A stretch of DNA of 64,000 bases. It comes from Pocillopora verrucosa. Lineage: Eukaryota > Cnidaria > Anthozoa > Scleractinia > Pocilloporidae. Location: positions 4,746,938-4,810,937 of the forward strand of contig NC_089312.1 of assembly GCF_036669915.1 (NCBI RefSeq), given 5' to 3'. The notes below the pieces were generated by a model. It was not told the origin of the DNA. It was given only the letters and a program-made list of their open reading frames with translations, and did not search any database. The position numbers and the translations under genes were made by a program. This document shows, one piece after another, positions 24,351-37,008 of the stretch. Each line of letters starts with the position of its first letter. Position 1 is the first letter of the stretch.

Positions 24351-24700
24351 ATCGATCAATTCGAAGCTTCAACATCGCCTTCCCAGTGCCAGAGCTATGT
24401 TCAAATGCCCTACCCAAGAGCCAGATTTGCTGGTCAACTTTTTTCGGTAAAGGGCAAAATCAGCGACTGCATCCCAATCCTCCTGGGTTTTTTTCCTCCT
24501 CCGCAACTATTGCACCAGCAGCTGAACACCTGAGAAAGGCTACCTTTTTCTATTAAGTTTGATCCTCCAGTTTCTTCGCCACTAAAAACCAGCTTATCAA
24601 GAATCTAAGAACTGTTATATCTCAGTACTTCATTGTTTATTACTCGTTTAACGTGATTTGAAAAAACTTGTTTAAACCGACCTTAGAATCAGGGCTCTAC

Positions 24701-24842
24701 TTAACAAATAGATTCCAAGTTGCCGTGTGTCTGTTCAGTAATAGATCACAGATGACGTCAAAATGTGGTAAGAACAAAAAAGTGGCTTCCTCTGTGTTCT
24801 ATTACTGAACAGACGCACGGCAACTTGGAATCTATTTGTTTT
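24701..24842. mobile_element. MITE family M1, copy 1
   Basis: Terminal inverted repeats of about 50 bp, starting TTAACAAATAGATTCCAAGT and ending with its complement. The homologous site next to PRIMPOL (51410, GGGCTCTAC then AAGTCG) lacks the insert, giving an empty-site comparison. Other copies are at 49249-49434 and, diverged, 55590-55790. TTAA at the outer edge would fit a piggyBac-type target. Confidence 0.8.
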
Positions 24843-25035
24843 ATATAATAAAGAATTAAAAAAAAGTTTTAATGATGACGTCATCTATACGTCTGTCCTC
24901 CAATAGATCATAAGTGAGAACTAATCACAATACGTGCATAACTGAGCTTATTACATAAAAGACGATATCTTTCCTCACAAAGAGAGTCAGATATCTGAAC
25001 AAGCTAGTTTGCCAAACTAGTAGGATACATTTGAA

Positions 25036-26548
25036 TTAAGCTGTACTTTCGACCTCCTCCGCAGCCAAAGACAACTCTAAATCACCATGAGACCCTTCAT
25101 CTAACGACTCATAAATCTCCTCATGTGTCAAGAATTTCACCCTCGCATCATCAGCGCAATTATTCTCAGGTAATGCCTCACTGCACATACATTTTCCATT
25201 CATCCTGGCGTGTGTATCATCCTGACAAACCACATAGTTTGATGAAAGGTCCATTGCAGCTGTTTCGCTTAATTTGGTTTGGTTGCTTTCATGTGTAATT
25301 GTCATTATCGTGACATGATTGTAAGATATACTTGCTGTGATCCTTGAGGCTCTTTGTATGTGAAGCTGCACAACAGTCCTCGGGAATCTGAAGCTCAAGC
25401 AGTAGTTAATCGTTCAAGTCAAATTCTTAGTTACAATCACTAACTTGATGTTGCGTGACATAACCACTGATGTCAATTTGCGTTACATCTTGTTTATTTT
25501 TTGAGACACAATCTTTGTTTATGTTGTTCTCATTCGTGTTTAGAATTTCTTACATTTCATCATTCCCGGAATCATTTGGCCTTTGCTCGCATTTAGATTA
25601 CAAATTACAAATCTCTTGATCATCAAAATCATGAGTTGAAAACTAATCAAACTAAAAGGTGAAAAAAATCGATTTCAAAACTTTTGAAAAATGAATTAAC
25701 AAAAGAGCATATCTGTCACTCGACAGTCTTTCAAATGATTAATTAGCGTAAGCTATATTTCATGAATCGTCTCCAAATTCTTCACATTCGAAGAATTAGC
25801 TAAAAATCTTTAGTTTATTACCTCACAACTTGACAATGGATTGATTTCCTGTTGAATAGGCTTTTCTGAAAGTGACCAACCGATACATGGTTTATAATTT
25901 GCTTTTTTCTGATATACCCTACGACTAGCTTATAATATGGTAAAAGATGCTTACGGCGTCAATACTCCCACAATCTATTGATTGATGTGAAATTCAAGTT
26001 TCGCTCTTGCCACCGCCAGGAATAGGGCCCAGACTTCTTCCCAATTTTTGTTTGTTTGTTGTTGTTGTTATTTTTTGTAAGAATTCATCTTTATCTTCTA
26101 TAGCTTTACCAAGTTTGAAAATTGTTTCGCAAAAATCCACATCTTTACCGATTTTAAAAGAGAGCGTATTTAGACTGTCTTATTAAAGGATCCATAAAAT
26201 TGCACAAAGCTGGAACAGTGCTAGTACAGATTTGAAGAAACATTACACATATATAAAGATTTATCTGCCCTGGTTCAGTTTCAGAACAGTGTTGCTGAAG
26301 GTTAGCTCTCCAGTTTCTGGTAAAAAAAAGTGCCATACTTTGAACTACGATTGGAATCTGAGCGAGAAGTCTCCGCGATTCGTTTTGCTGCTTCCTTTAT
26401 TTTTAGCCTTCACCCAAAGAAATCTTACCAAGTGATGTTTTTTCGGGCAGCTAATACTCACATACCAGGGGAACGATAGCCAATCCTTCTACAGTCGGGA
26501 TTGTGGCATTTCTGGTAATAAACACCAAGTCTCAAATCTGCCACAATC
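25036..26548 (-). pseudogene. PRIMPOL 3'-end duplicate P2 (last three exons)
   Basis: Copies of PRIMPOL exons 16-18 in the same order and orientation: zinc-motif exon 26548-26466 (VYYQKCHNPDCRR), short exon near 25880-25830 (QQEINPLSSCE) and the last exon ending at 25036 (ELSLAAEEVESTA). The last exon is broken: a stop follows NDSGNDEM near 25550 and further frameshifts lie between it and 25398. Homology to the real locus runs from the SINE (24133) to about 26790, so the duplicated block is about 2.6 kb. It lacks every catalytic exon. Confidence 0.88.
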
Positions 26549-26689
26549 CTAGCCTGAAAAAAAAAATTAACTGCGTGTTCTTTCACTTTATAATCATTGA
26601 TTTATTTTAGAACAATTTTAATTTTTTTAATCAATTTTTTTTCTTTCAAGAAAATTTTAATATTCCTCATCCTTCACCACGCCATGGTT

Positions 26690-29600
26690 ATAAGTTGACT
26701 TAATCCTGTGAACAGTATAAGCACAATGCAGTAGAATCGTCGTGATCTATCCACTCGGAATGCTAACCATCCCCCTGAGATTTGGAACACCATAATAACT
26801 ATAATAAGAATAATTTATTCATTTCTAGTGCGCATCTTTACATGACTATGATTAGATACGCATTCCTAAAGTATATATTATATAAAAGAGAATCGAAGAA
26901 ACTAAAGTATACAAAAAAGAAAATGCTAGATTTCACTGATGGCATAGCTAGGAGTAGAGTGTTAGAACCCCTTAGATTATAGCATGATGTCTTCATATTA
27001 ATTAAGGATCGTGGATACTGAGGCGCAAGGCCATGTAACGCCTTAAACGTGAGGTGAAGTACCTTGAAGTTGATGCGTGCCTTGATAGGCAACCAGTGCA
27101 AATCGCGCATTATTGGTGTAATGTGACAAAACCTAGGCGCATTACATACCAGCTTAGCGGAAGCATTCAGAACTCTGAATTTGCGCAAGCTGGCTGTTTG
27201 GCAATTCATACAATAGGCTATTGCAATAGTCGATGCGGGACGTTATGAAAGCATAGACTAACGTCTCCGTAACTTCTTGAGATAAATACTTGCGTATGCG
27301 TCGAATATTATACAGGTGGTAAAATGCTACAAAACGAAGCTTACTGATATGGCTAGACATAGTGAGCTGTAAATCGAACCATGATCCAAGTTTCCTAACT
27401 ACCGGAACAGGACTCACATTAGCAGAGCCCACCTTAACATTGTCATTATTAACTTTGGCTAGCTGTTGCTTTGTGCCCAATATAAGAAACTCTGCTTTGT
27501 CTTCATTTAGTATTAGATTGTTCGATATCATCCAGCTCCTGACATCAGTGATGCAGTCAGTCATAGACTTTATAGCAGCGTCAGCTTCCGCAGATTAGTT
27601 TGGGCTGAAGGAAACGTACAGCTGCGTATCATGAGCATAACAGTGGACTTGAGGAAGGTGATGTTTCACGATATCAAAAAGCCTACGCGTATATATGGCG
27701 AAGAGCAGCGGGCCTAAACACGATCCTTGAGGGACGCCTTGAAACAGTGGGAACTTCTTGGAAAGTCCACCATTGACAGACACTCGCTGGAACCGGTCAG
27801 ATAAATACGACCTGAACTAAGAAAGTGCATTGCCAGTTACTCCACAATCAGACTCGAGACACTGAATTAGTATATTATAGTGTATCGTGTCAAAAGCTGC
27901 ACTTGAATCCAGTAAAACAAGCAGGGTGACATGTTGCTGGTTCATTAACATTAGGATGTCATTCTTTACTTTAAGTAAAGCTGTTTTCGTGCTGTGTAGA
28001 GGCTTATATGCAGATTGCAGTCGGGAATGGCGCTCGGTGACTGTCAGATGCTTTGTGAACTGATCAACACACGCCCTTTCTGAGAGCTTAGATATGAAGG
28101 CGTGATTGCTCACTGGACGGAAATTCTTATAGGCAATGTCCAAGTTAGGCTTCTTAAGAGAAGGCAAGACAAGCGCCTCTTTCCAGGACTCAGCAAAACG
28201 GCCAGACTCAAATGAAAGATTGACTAACTTGTTTATAACTGGCAGCAAATGTCCAGCAACTGAGTAACAACCGATGTTGGGATCGGGTCAAGCTGACATG
28301 ATTTTTTAGCCCCCTTTTCAATGAACGTGCGCACTTGGTCTTGCGTCAGGGACTTGAAGCTGGTAAGCCGTCCATCAACGTATACACTATGCTCATCTGC
28401 GCGAGGAAGCGATTGAGACTGCGCGGACCGGTCAGCTTGAGACCAATTTATCTTCTCAATCTTCTGCCCAAAGAAGTTGCCAAAGTCATTGGCAAGCTGG
28501 TCAGGGTTGCCCGGAGGGAAAGAAACATCTTTAGCATTACACAACAAGGCCTAAGTAGTTTGGAATAGCTTCCTATGGTTAGAGCTGTTTTTTGGGGGAG
28601 TGTAATATTCACAACGGGCTTGATTCATGATGAATGTTGCATGGTTTTTCTTCGCCTTAAAAAACACGAAGGTCATGCGCAGATTTAGACTTGCGCCAGA
28701 TCCTCTCAGCCTTTCGTCTAGTCCGTATGGCAGCCTTCATCTGACTGTTAAACCTGGATCTGACTGTTAAACCTGGGAACTCACTTCCTGTTGACGACAG
28801 CCTTAGTTTTCGGAGGTGCGTGTTTGTCAAGAATGGCCTGGAGAGTGGAGTCGTAGCAGTTGACCATTTCATCCACATCTGTGAATTCCGTGGTTCACAG
28901 ATCTGAATCCCTGAGATCCGCACGCAATGCATCCAGGTCAATAGCCTTCAGCTGTCTGTAATTGATCTCCTTCACAACAGCTAGCGGTTTTAGAGAGTTC
29001 AAGGGACAAAAAACTGCAGCATGGTCAGATATGAACTGGTTAATGACTGGCACACTCTTGATGTTGTCATCATGTTCCCTGGTGATGATCAAATCCAGGG
29101 TGTGGCTGCCCTCATGTGTAGAACCCTTCACATGCTGCTTTAAATCCATAGATACAAGCAAGTCCAAAAACTTGCAAGCGTTGGGATCATTTGCATCATT
29201 TACATGGATGTTCAAGTCCTCTGTCACGGCTCAGGCACTAATATGATGGATTCCAGATAAGTAACAAACTCGTCCATAAAAGTATTCAGAGTTACTGGAT
29301 GCTGAGCAGAATACGGTGGGCGATAAATAAAAGACAGCCTAACCCAGAAGGAATTCGAACTTGGGCTCCATTCCGACAATTCAAACGAGGTTTTCTCTCA
29401 CACGCATAAATTTTCTTAGCTCTAATGTTATCTCTGAAGAGCAGACATGTTCCGCCTCCTTTGCGTCCTGATCGATTATGGTGCATAAACTTATGCGTGC
29501 CAGGCGCGATAAATTCAAGACACCATGCCATGTAACCGTAGTAAAATGCTCTTAGAATTACACGTAAGGAAAACAAATGAAGTTATCTTGTGTTACGGCA

Positions 29601-30569
29601 TAATCTAACCGACAAAAAGAACATTACAATCCTAAAGACTCGACTCCTTTACTACACAACCTGTTATTCTGAATAAGGAGCGAATCCTACGGTTAGTAAA
29701 GTATTAATTCCTGTAGAACAGTTCAGCAGACAATTCTGAATCGAAATATGGAGTAACAATTTTCACACAATTTTCGCTGAGGATAGTTTTTTGATAAAAT
29801 ATTACTGCCAATTTATAGAATTTTTTTTGTTTGGTTGTTAATAAACGTTTAGGAATTTGATATCTTTAGAAATACAATGTTAAACCCGTTAGTTAGTCAT
29901 GAAAAACATGTTTTTAACCAAAAGAATAACTACATTGCATCGCAATCTTAAAAGTAAAATATCTTGCTATACAAGCGTCTCTTGTTAAGTGACTGTCAAA
30001 GAGCAAACACGAAGTATATCGACCAAAATTTGTGGCTTTTAAAACGTCCTGTTACGCGAAGGGCACCTGTACTGAGGTCGGCCCACGTGAAGTGGTCACC
30101 TACGGAAGGATGGAATCATAGAATAGAGACAAACCAATAGCGCTAAAATTAGTCATGGTCGGCTGCAAGCGGTGATCCCCTGCAACAATGAAATGAAAAA
30201 TAAGGTGGATGGAAAAGTGGTGAGATAATTATCTAAATGTTAGGTTTAACTGGGTTTCATTATCGTAAGCAACGATAACGAAAAAAAAATTTGACCCCGA
30301 GTTTTCCAATATTATGAGCTTCTCTTGGTGTTTTTACCGTAAGGATTTTTATCTGGCACAATTTGATTTGTGTGACATGAACGAGTTTTCTCGAAAGTGC
30401 TATCTTCACTTACCCTGCAGATTATTTCTCCATCCACCACAGCCGTGTGATTATCGACCATTGCACCAATAGCGACATTCAAATTTACTCTCAACTCAGA
30501 CATAACAAAGAATCCAGTGAAAATCATCTCGGACAAAACGTAACGCTTGGGGAGAGTATTAACAGCCAT
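26690..30569 (-). pseudogene. Sialin-like 5' exons, copy S3, split by LINE2
   Basis: The first exon (30569-30414, 156 nt) is open with a good GTAAGTG donor and reads MAVNTLPKRYVLSE and ELRVNLNVAIGAMVDNHT. The TM2-TM4 exon is cut in two by LINE2: the upstream part (about 29565-29520) reads VILRAFYYGYM, the downstream part (26796-26690) resumes MVFQISGGWLAFRV and then decays. The word ATGGTGT appears on both sides of the LINE on the minus strand and may be the target duplication. This copy shows that the S-module once had both exons in order. Confidence 0.75.
26797..29530 (-). mobile_element. LINE2: 5'-truncated CR1/L2-like retrotransposon
   Basis: The minus strand encodes a partial endonuclease (DLNIHVNDANDPNACKFLDL, HTLDLIITREHDD, ISDHAAV), an RT ([51 protein letters not shown]) and the usual C-terminal segment (RDLHWLPIKARINFKVLHL). 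Reading frames change at about 28900, 28240, 27790 and 27590. The catalytic YADD is YAHD (about 27630), so the RT is dead. It is truncated at the 5' end inside the endonuclease and inserted in the sialin-like TM2 exon. The 3' end is an AT-rich ATAATAA tail at about 26797-26815. Confidence 0.88.
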
Positions 30570-31456
30570 TTTACGTTAGAAAAACATTAAGCAATCTTTA
30601 ATAAACAGGGACGCAAATATTAAAATAAAAAAAAAACAGCAGTAGGAATCCTCCTATCTCGATTTGGAACAGAGTTAAGATTTACGCGTCTTTATAGATC
30701 TATTGGCCATAATTCAGCTCAGCACCATCTTCAAAAGGGAGTTCACGGTTTAAGTAAATGTCTCGTGGGCCAAACCATCTTTCTCCATGGTTATTTTCTC
30801 TAAGTTCATGTTGAAATGTACTAGACACTTAAAATTATATTTTGAGGTAATTATTTATTAAAAGACGCAGTAAAGAAAAGAAAGATGACAAGTTTTCAAT
30901 TGAGTTATGTGTGAAAAGATGAAACGGGAGCTAATTGCAGCAGGTCTCTTTTCATCGAGTTGACGGGAGATATTTTGCAAGGCTCCGTTGATGTTTATTT
31001 TAAGTGTGTCTGCAAGCCAGTCTCGGTAAATCATAACTAAATAACTTCCTCATTAGACAATCTTTGAGATATCAAAACGTTTAATCAAAATTAAGCCCAT
31101 CGTCAATATCTATGAAAGTCTCAAGCGATGAAATGAGTACCGTTTTCACAATATGAATTAAAAGTCCCTTTCTCTCACTGAGGGAGCGATATATATTCAA
31201 AGACAAAAAACGTGCTTTTTATACGTTGTTACATTAATAAAACTATTGCACACAAAAAATTCAAGAAAGTTTATCACTACTAAGAGCGTTGAAAGACGAC
31301 AGTTACACACACATCTGCCGAAAAAATTTCGCATCAACCGAACTTGTATATTACAATCATCACAAATTTAACTAAGAATTATAACAGTACGCAAAACAGA
31401 TATCTTTAATTCTTAATTAGAAGCTACAGTTTTCTGTTAGCTTAAAGACGCAACTA
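30570..31456 (-). other. Intergenic DNA, 3' flank of FReD4
   Basis: No exon is seen. It is homologous to the S1-FReD2 and S2-FReD3 junctions, including the GGGAGATATTTTGCAAGG segment (30966) and a minus-strand AATAAA near 30994. Confidence 0.5.
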
Positions 31457-34400
31457 TCACAAATGAAACCATGCTGGTCGAATTTTGATCTCGGTGTGCT
31501 TTAAAGAATAAGCTTGTCCTCGAAATGACTGCCATGTAATACCTTGTGCGTAACCTCCGCCTTTGTACAAACCATTTGGATTGGCATTATGGCAGTAGCT
31601 GTACCACCAGCCACCTTTAAAGCTTGACGCACAGTTTCCACCAGTACTAACGTCGTTATCTTTGTCTTTGGTTGTAAACCTCATTTCTCTAGGATATCAA
31701 AAGCATTTCGTAAGAAACCGAGAAAGAGCCGGACAGCAATGCTTCTAACAGAATATCATAGTCAGTAAAGTGCAGATGGCATTGCATGATAGAAAATATG
31801 CAAGCAGCACTAATTGTCAACAGTGCACATGAAAAGATTCCCCTATCAGGAAAGTTTGAGAGAATAGAATGGTAAGCAAGTACACATATTTTCTTGGTTA
31901 ATAGTGTTAACAGGAATTTGATGTCATAATAATGTTGAGAGAAGCAATCCTGGTTAGCATTCAACTGGAAGTTAAAATATTTGATCGGCTATGATGCATC
32001 CGGGATGCGATACCTCAGCTTAGATTTGCCATTTGTAGAAAAAGCTGATCAGGTTAAGTGTAGGGATCCTCGACTACAAACCATCATCAACGTATTTCCA
32101 AATTCTTGGGCACAAGCTTTTCAGAAATTACCCTTATATTACTAGTAATTCTCAGAGCAAAGTACAAAAAGCTGATGTCTGATCGGCGATGATGCACATC
32201 AGCTTAGATTTGTTATATGTAGAAAAAAAAGCTGATCAGCTTAAGAGTAGGGAATCCTCGACTTCAGGAAATCCTCAACGTATTCCAAATTCTTGGGCAG
32301 GAGCTTTCAGAAATTATCCTTATATTACAAGTCATTCTCAGAGCAAAGTACAAAAAGCTGCTATGAGACATACTTAATAGGCCTCGAGTACGAAAGCAAT
32401 GAGTCGCCTGCGGTGCCTCGGTATCCATCGATTGTCACTTGATAATTGTCGCTTTCGTCGGCCACAGCGAAAGTCGTGTACTCGGCAAATCGTCGGTCGT
32501 TTTCGTAATCCTCCATATCAATTCGAAACGCCATGTTACCAGATGCAGTCAGACGGTGAAGATAATCGTTTCCGAGCCAAAACTCGCCCTCCAGATTTCC
32601 AAAGCCTTTTTTGTATGATTCCCAGTCGACATAAAAGTCCACGGAGCCATCTATGCGCCTTTGAAAGATGGTCCATCCTCCGCCATCAGTTGTCATGTCG
32701 CACGGCACTTGAAAGGGTTCTTCTTCATCAGGGTAAACCCAGTACACACCGTCAGTTTTGGAACCATTTTGATAATAGTCAAGACAGTTCTTAGGGCAAT
32801 CTAGAAATTAAAAAAAAAAACGCAAACGTAAAACGCTATGACAATCACAGAAAAAAATTACATATTCTCGCTTTCTCTCCCTCTCTAAATGTTTTTGTAG
32901 TGGATGTCGTATCTTTGATCTTTCGTAACCTTGCCTCATCTGGTGCTTATCTACCCGTTTCATCTGTCCCAGTATGTTTCTCTCCTAGAGTTGTTTTTGT
33001 ATTTCCTCTAACGGACTTACACTTACCTCTAATACACTTACAAAAATGAGTGTTTGATTTGTAGTCGACAACACAAGTTTCATTCTCCTTGCAAGGATCA
33101 TCTTCCTCGCAGGTGCTCTAAAATTGAATAAAGAGAATTGGTGTGCAAGAGGTATCAAAAGGATGATGGTAGACTTTTTCGTTTAAAGAGGCTCAATAGG
33201 GTATTTTTGACCCGCGCGAGAGCTGGGTGCGAACATAGCGTGAGCTTAAAAAAGTGTCAACATGCTTGACAAAAACGGCGGCTCGATACGATCGCCCAAT
33301 CGTTATCTGAAAAAGTTTGTTAAAAAACAGTTGAAAAGTTTTTGTGTGATGGATTCTAGGGTTTCCAGCAATTTTACCCGTAATATTTATAGGCGCTCTA
33401 CGCCGGAAGAAGAGGTCAACCGAAAAGAAGACACCTTGGGAAAGATTGCCAAGAGGCGACAGATCGCGACAAATTCGAATGTTTACGCATCTCAGATACA
33501 GATCTTGGCGAGGTTCTATTCCATTACGTGATGTTTTATGACAAAGAAAATAGGGATATTTCGAGCAAGATTTATCGCGTTTCCTTCGGTGGAATTTCCT
33601 AAGATTTACTGGACCGTTAAACATATTTGTGCTCTTCTACTGCCTGTTGATAAAAAAAAATTCACAAGACCAAATTTGAGGTAAAGGAAGAAAACAAAAA
33701 TTTGCAAATAGCGAGGACACTGTCTTTATTACCCCTATTTTATTTTTTTCGGCTTTTAAAAGATAGGCAGGACAGATTTCACAAATTGTGAAAACTTTGA
33801 GAGATTTCCCTGAAGCAAATTGAGGAAAACCACTGGCAAAGCCAAACTATTTCTGACGAGCTCCTCCTTTCGTGGTGCCTTAGCTAAATAACGAAAATCA
33901 TTTTGATAATATTTACTGTAGTGAACGATATTCCGAACCTCTCTCATCGCCCTTTTAATGGCTTTTAGTGACCTAGAAAAAGCGAAAACATAAAAGTTTT
34001 CTAGAAAAACAACATGCTGGCGCGCGCGCTAACGGTGAGCAAAAACCCTATGAAGCCTCAGTCTTCAATAGCTAAAAGCTTCCTGTCTATTATCGGTCAC
34101 GTATCAAATTTAAAAATAAAGAAACTGAGTACATAAACAGTTTTTGTTTTGAATAGTCCTAAAACGAAATCATCCCGCTTTATTTCTAGGTTTATATCTA
34201 TGTTGGCTTCTTCTGTGTTATTTCTAACTACATTCCATCAACCTTAACTCTTTAAAAGAAATTCGTATTAGATTATGATTCATCTTAAGGTAGATTCATT
34301 TCACGAAAGGATGCCTTAGTAAGGAGTTCTCGATCCTTCTCTGACGAGAACCTCTGCGGTCTTCATAACAGGTGCTCCTCGGCACCGATAACTCTAGAAA

Positions 34401-36093
34401 GATATTGTATTCTTTGGAATCAGTTGAATCAATTGAGACGTGAAACAACTTCTTTAATACGACCTAGTTGTTTATAAAGGTTGATAAAACCCCGTAGATA
34501 CATAAATATTTTAAAATGCTAGAGTTTCAAGTGTTTTATCGTGTTGTAATCATTTCAACTTCCCAACCTTTCCAAGCTCGGCATGTGTCCTCAAGACCCA
34601 GTAATTACCAACTCACAATGCAAGGTAAACAGTACCAAAATTGCTGCACCATCCAAAGAGTTAGTCGTTTATTTTGCCTGTATTCCTCTATATAATGCTT
34701 TATACCCTTTCGTAAAATTCACCTGACACATAAATCGATCCGAGCCACTTAGCTGGCATTTGTTGGCCGCCTTCCCATGGATGGGAAGGAAGTTGTATGA
34801 CAAACATCGATATTCCAAGCTTTAAAAAACCTCTTTTAACCTTCCAAATAATATTTTTTTCATTGGCTTGGTGAAAACTCGACTGGCGATCTCTGTAAGA
34901 GCGGTCCAAGGCGTTTTTCATCGGAAAAAAGTTTTGCCTCAAACTTTACCCATTAAACTGTTATTGGTAGTAAGTAAATAAAACCACATTGGTTTCTGAA
35001 AATACGTTTAAAATTGTTTTTGAGAGCTCTCAATAATCAAACCTGCAAAAGGCCCTTTTTTAATCTCCTGCGACATCTAAACTTTCAAAAGTTGACAAGT
35101 TTACTCCTCGTAACACATCGCACACAGCAAGAAATCGTCCTAAATTGTGTGATATATAAGGGATTTGGTAAGCATTTCAATTTTGATATGTGCTTATTCA
35201 GAGGTTCGCCAAAATGTATTTAAAAACATCCGTTAGACAGCTTTCTGAAATTGGTCAAAAATACTCTTTTGTTCTTGGGTGATAATTTCATGAGCGCCAG
35301 CTATAACGCGCTGAAAGATTTAGGATAAACTTGTTTTGCTTTAAGGCGGCGAACTTGTGATGGGGCAAAACTTCTATAAATCGACTGATGCACGGATGGG
35401 AAAACGCTTGAATCTTCATCAGCAGGATTTTTGTTAAAAATAAAGTAAGGTTTATTTCCCTTATTGTAAAAAATCGATTGCAAAAACTATTTCCTCAAAA
35501 TAGTTTTAGTACTTTTTATCAAAGTCTAACTTTTTCTGTTTATCATGGCTCTACCAGACTTCTTTCCGTGACACAAACATCGGCAAATTTCCCACCAGGT
35601 TGGCGCAAGAATCTTAAATTCTTAAAAACTTTAGTGACATATGTTAGGCAGAGTAAGGTTGATGCATTACAGTTAGAAAACATTTTAAAGAGATCCAGCT
35701 TCGATTTTAGAGATAAAATTCAATCATTGAGCCTCAAGTAATTTTTGATACGCTAAAAGAGATTCAGCTTACCATTATTCCTCTGTAAATGAAATGTTCA
35801 TCCTCGGTAAAGTTAACAAATCCAACAAATCGATCAGAGTCGCTTAGCTGACATTTGAATTTCCCTGAGTCGCTCTCTATGGTTCCAAAGTTATAGGATT
35901 GACATCGCTCTTTATTGACACACTCAAACCGACAAGAACTTTCCGAATCCACTTCTATTTCTTTTATCAGGCTTCCGTTCAGCTTTTTTCCTTCTAACTC
36001 TTTGGCAAAGTTAACAGCTTTCAAAGCTGGCTCTGAAATACGGCTTATGCCGTACACAGCTGAACAGACGAGGTTAAATATCCACAGATACAT
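31457..36093 (-). CDS. FReD4: secreted lectin with type-B PAN exon
   Basis: Four in-phase exons: 36093-35773 (321 nt), 33117-33027 (91), 32800-32374 (427), 31688-31457 (232); 1071 nt, 356 residues. Exon 1 encodes a signal peptide (MYLWIFNLVCSAVYG) and a PAN/Apple domain of type B (KKLNGSLIKEIEVDSESSC, CQSYNF, CQLSDSDRF). It is alignable with type A but clearly different. The EGF exon has all cysteines. The fibrinogen domain has [30 protein letters not shown] and [15 protein letters not shown]. The family stop codon TGA is TGG, adding WFHL before the next stop, as in FReD1. Intron 1 keeps half of an old type-A PAN exon (34815-34678). Likely extracellular lectin; the PAN domain may mediate oligomerisation or glycan/protein contact, by family inference. 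Confidence 0.88.
34678..34815 (-). pseudogene. Relic type-A PAN exon in FReD4 intron 1
   Basis: It matches the 3' half of exon 1 of FReD2/FReD3 ([13 protein letters not shown], then ALYRGIQ), with a MRQ-type change upstream. The 5' half is cut off at about 34815, where an inverted piece of the interspersed repeat (AAGCTTTAAAAAACC) begins. The donor GT is now GC (CAG/GCAAAA). It cannot supply a signal peptide. Confidence 0.85.
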
Positions 36094-36620
36094 GTTTACT
36101 CTCCATGGAAAGCTTTCACGTATACAAATGAAGAAATTTCTTTGACTCTGAGCGACGACCTAGATAGGTTAGCAGGTGAAAATAAATTCTTAAAGTGAAG
36201 AAATAGTCTGCAGCAATTTCTTTATGCTCGTAATACGCAAATAATGCGCTGGGGGGGGGGTGTTGTCCAATAACCATCTTTTTCTTTTATCAATTACATA
36301 AACTTACTACTTAACTTGTGATTTCCATATTAATCTCTTTAACGACGCCAAGAAGCCCCTAGTGGGGGATCTCGTAAATACACCTTTTTCATCATAATTT
36401 TTGTAATCATCATACCTCAGGCAGAGTGGACAGTTGTTATCAATGTACACCTTGTGAAGTAGAGCATTCAAATGCTGACTGATCAAATATATTTTGATTA
36501 GATACAACGTAAAAGTTTTTTCTATAGCTACAGGTTTACAGTACAACGAACTGATGTTAACATAACTTTTTCCACATTCATAATTAATAGTCACCTCCGA
36601 AGTACTTCATATTTATCATT
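36094..36620 (-). other. FReD4 upstream region with a paired minus-strand ORF
   Basis: Positions 36307-36600 are open on the minus strand and include INYECGKSYVNISS, LYLIKIYLISQHLNALL and NNCPLCLRYDDYKNYDEKG. The homologous ORF at 46685-46939 upstream of FReD5 conserves the same motifs with several residue changes. Four cysteines are shared. I do not recognise a domain, and a stop lies just upstream in both, so it may be an exon of an unknown gene, a repeat-encoded fragment, or chance openness in a recent duplication. Confidence 0.35.
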
Positions 36621-36759
36621 GTTTCCTCTTTATTCCTACTAAACAAAAAATTAACTTTTCGCTTCATTTAAGAATTCTCTTTAAATATGTATGAGTTACG
36701 TCTCTAAAAAATACATACACCTTATTCGATGGTTTAACATAGAATCGCATGGCTAAAGG

Positions 36760-36790
<31 letters not shown>

Positions 36791-36837
36791 AGGTTATTTA
36801 TAATGGTAATTGAACTGAGTAGAGTGCAATTTGTATA

Positions 36838-37008
36838 GGTAATCACATGATTTCGAGTGCAATGTGGAATAAATAAGCGCGAGTAAATTTTTTTTAAAGA
36901 CTGACAAAATTGTACGAGCCCGTAGTCCGAGTGCAATTTGTGGTCTTTGAACAAATTAACAAGTGCTTATTTATTCCACATTGCAAGAGAAAGATCATGT
37001 GATTACGT
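36838..37008. mobile_element. Short foldback element (MITE)
   Basis: Inverted repeats: TAATCACATGAT / ATCATGTGATTA at the outer edges and CAATGTGGAATAAATAAGC (36868-36886) / its complement (36964-36982) inside. No coding capacity. The flanking block 36640-36800 recurs at 47000-47180. Confidence 0.75.

Noticed and set aside
12706-29530. Considered whether the reverse-transcriptase regions are retroviral
   Set aside because: The endonuclease is apurinic-type, there are no LTRs, protease or integrase, and the 3' tails are simple repeats: non-LTR LINEs.
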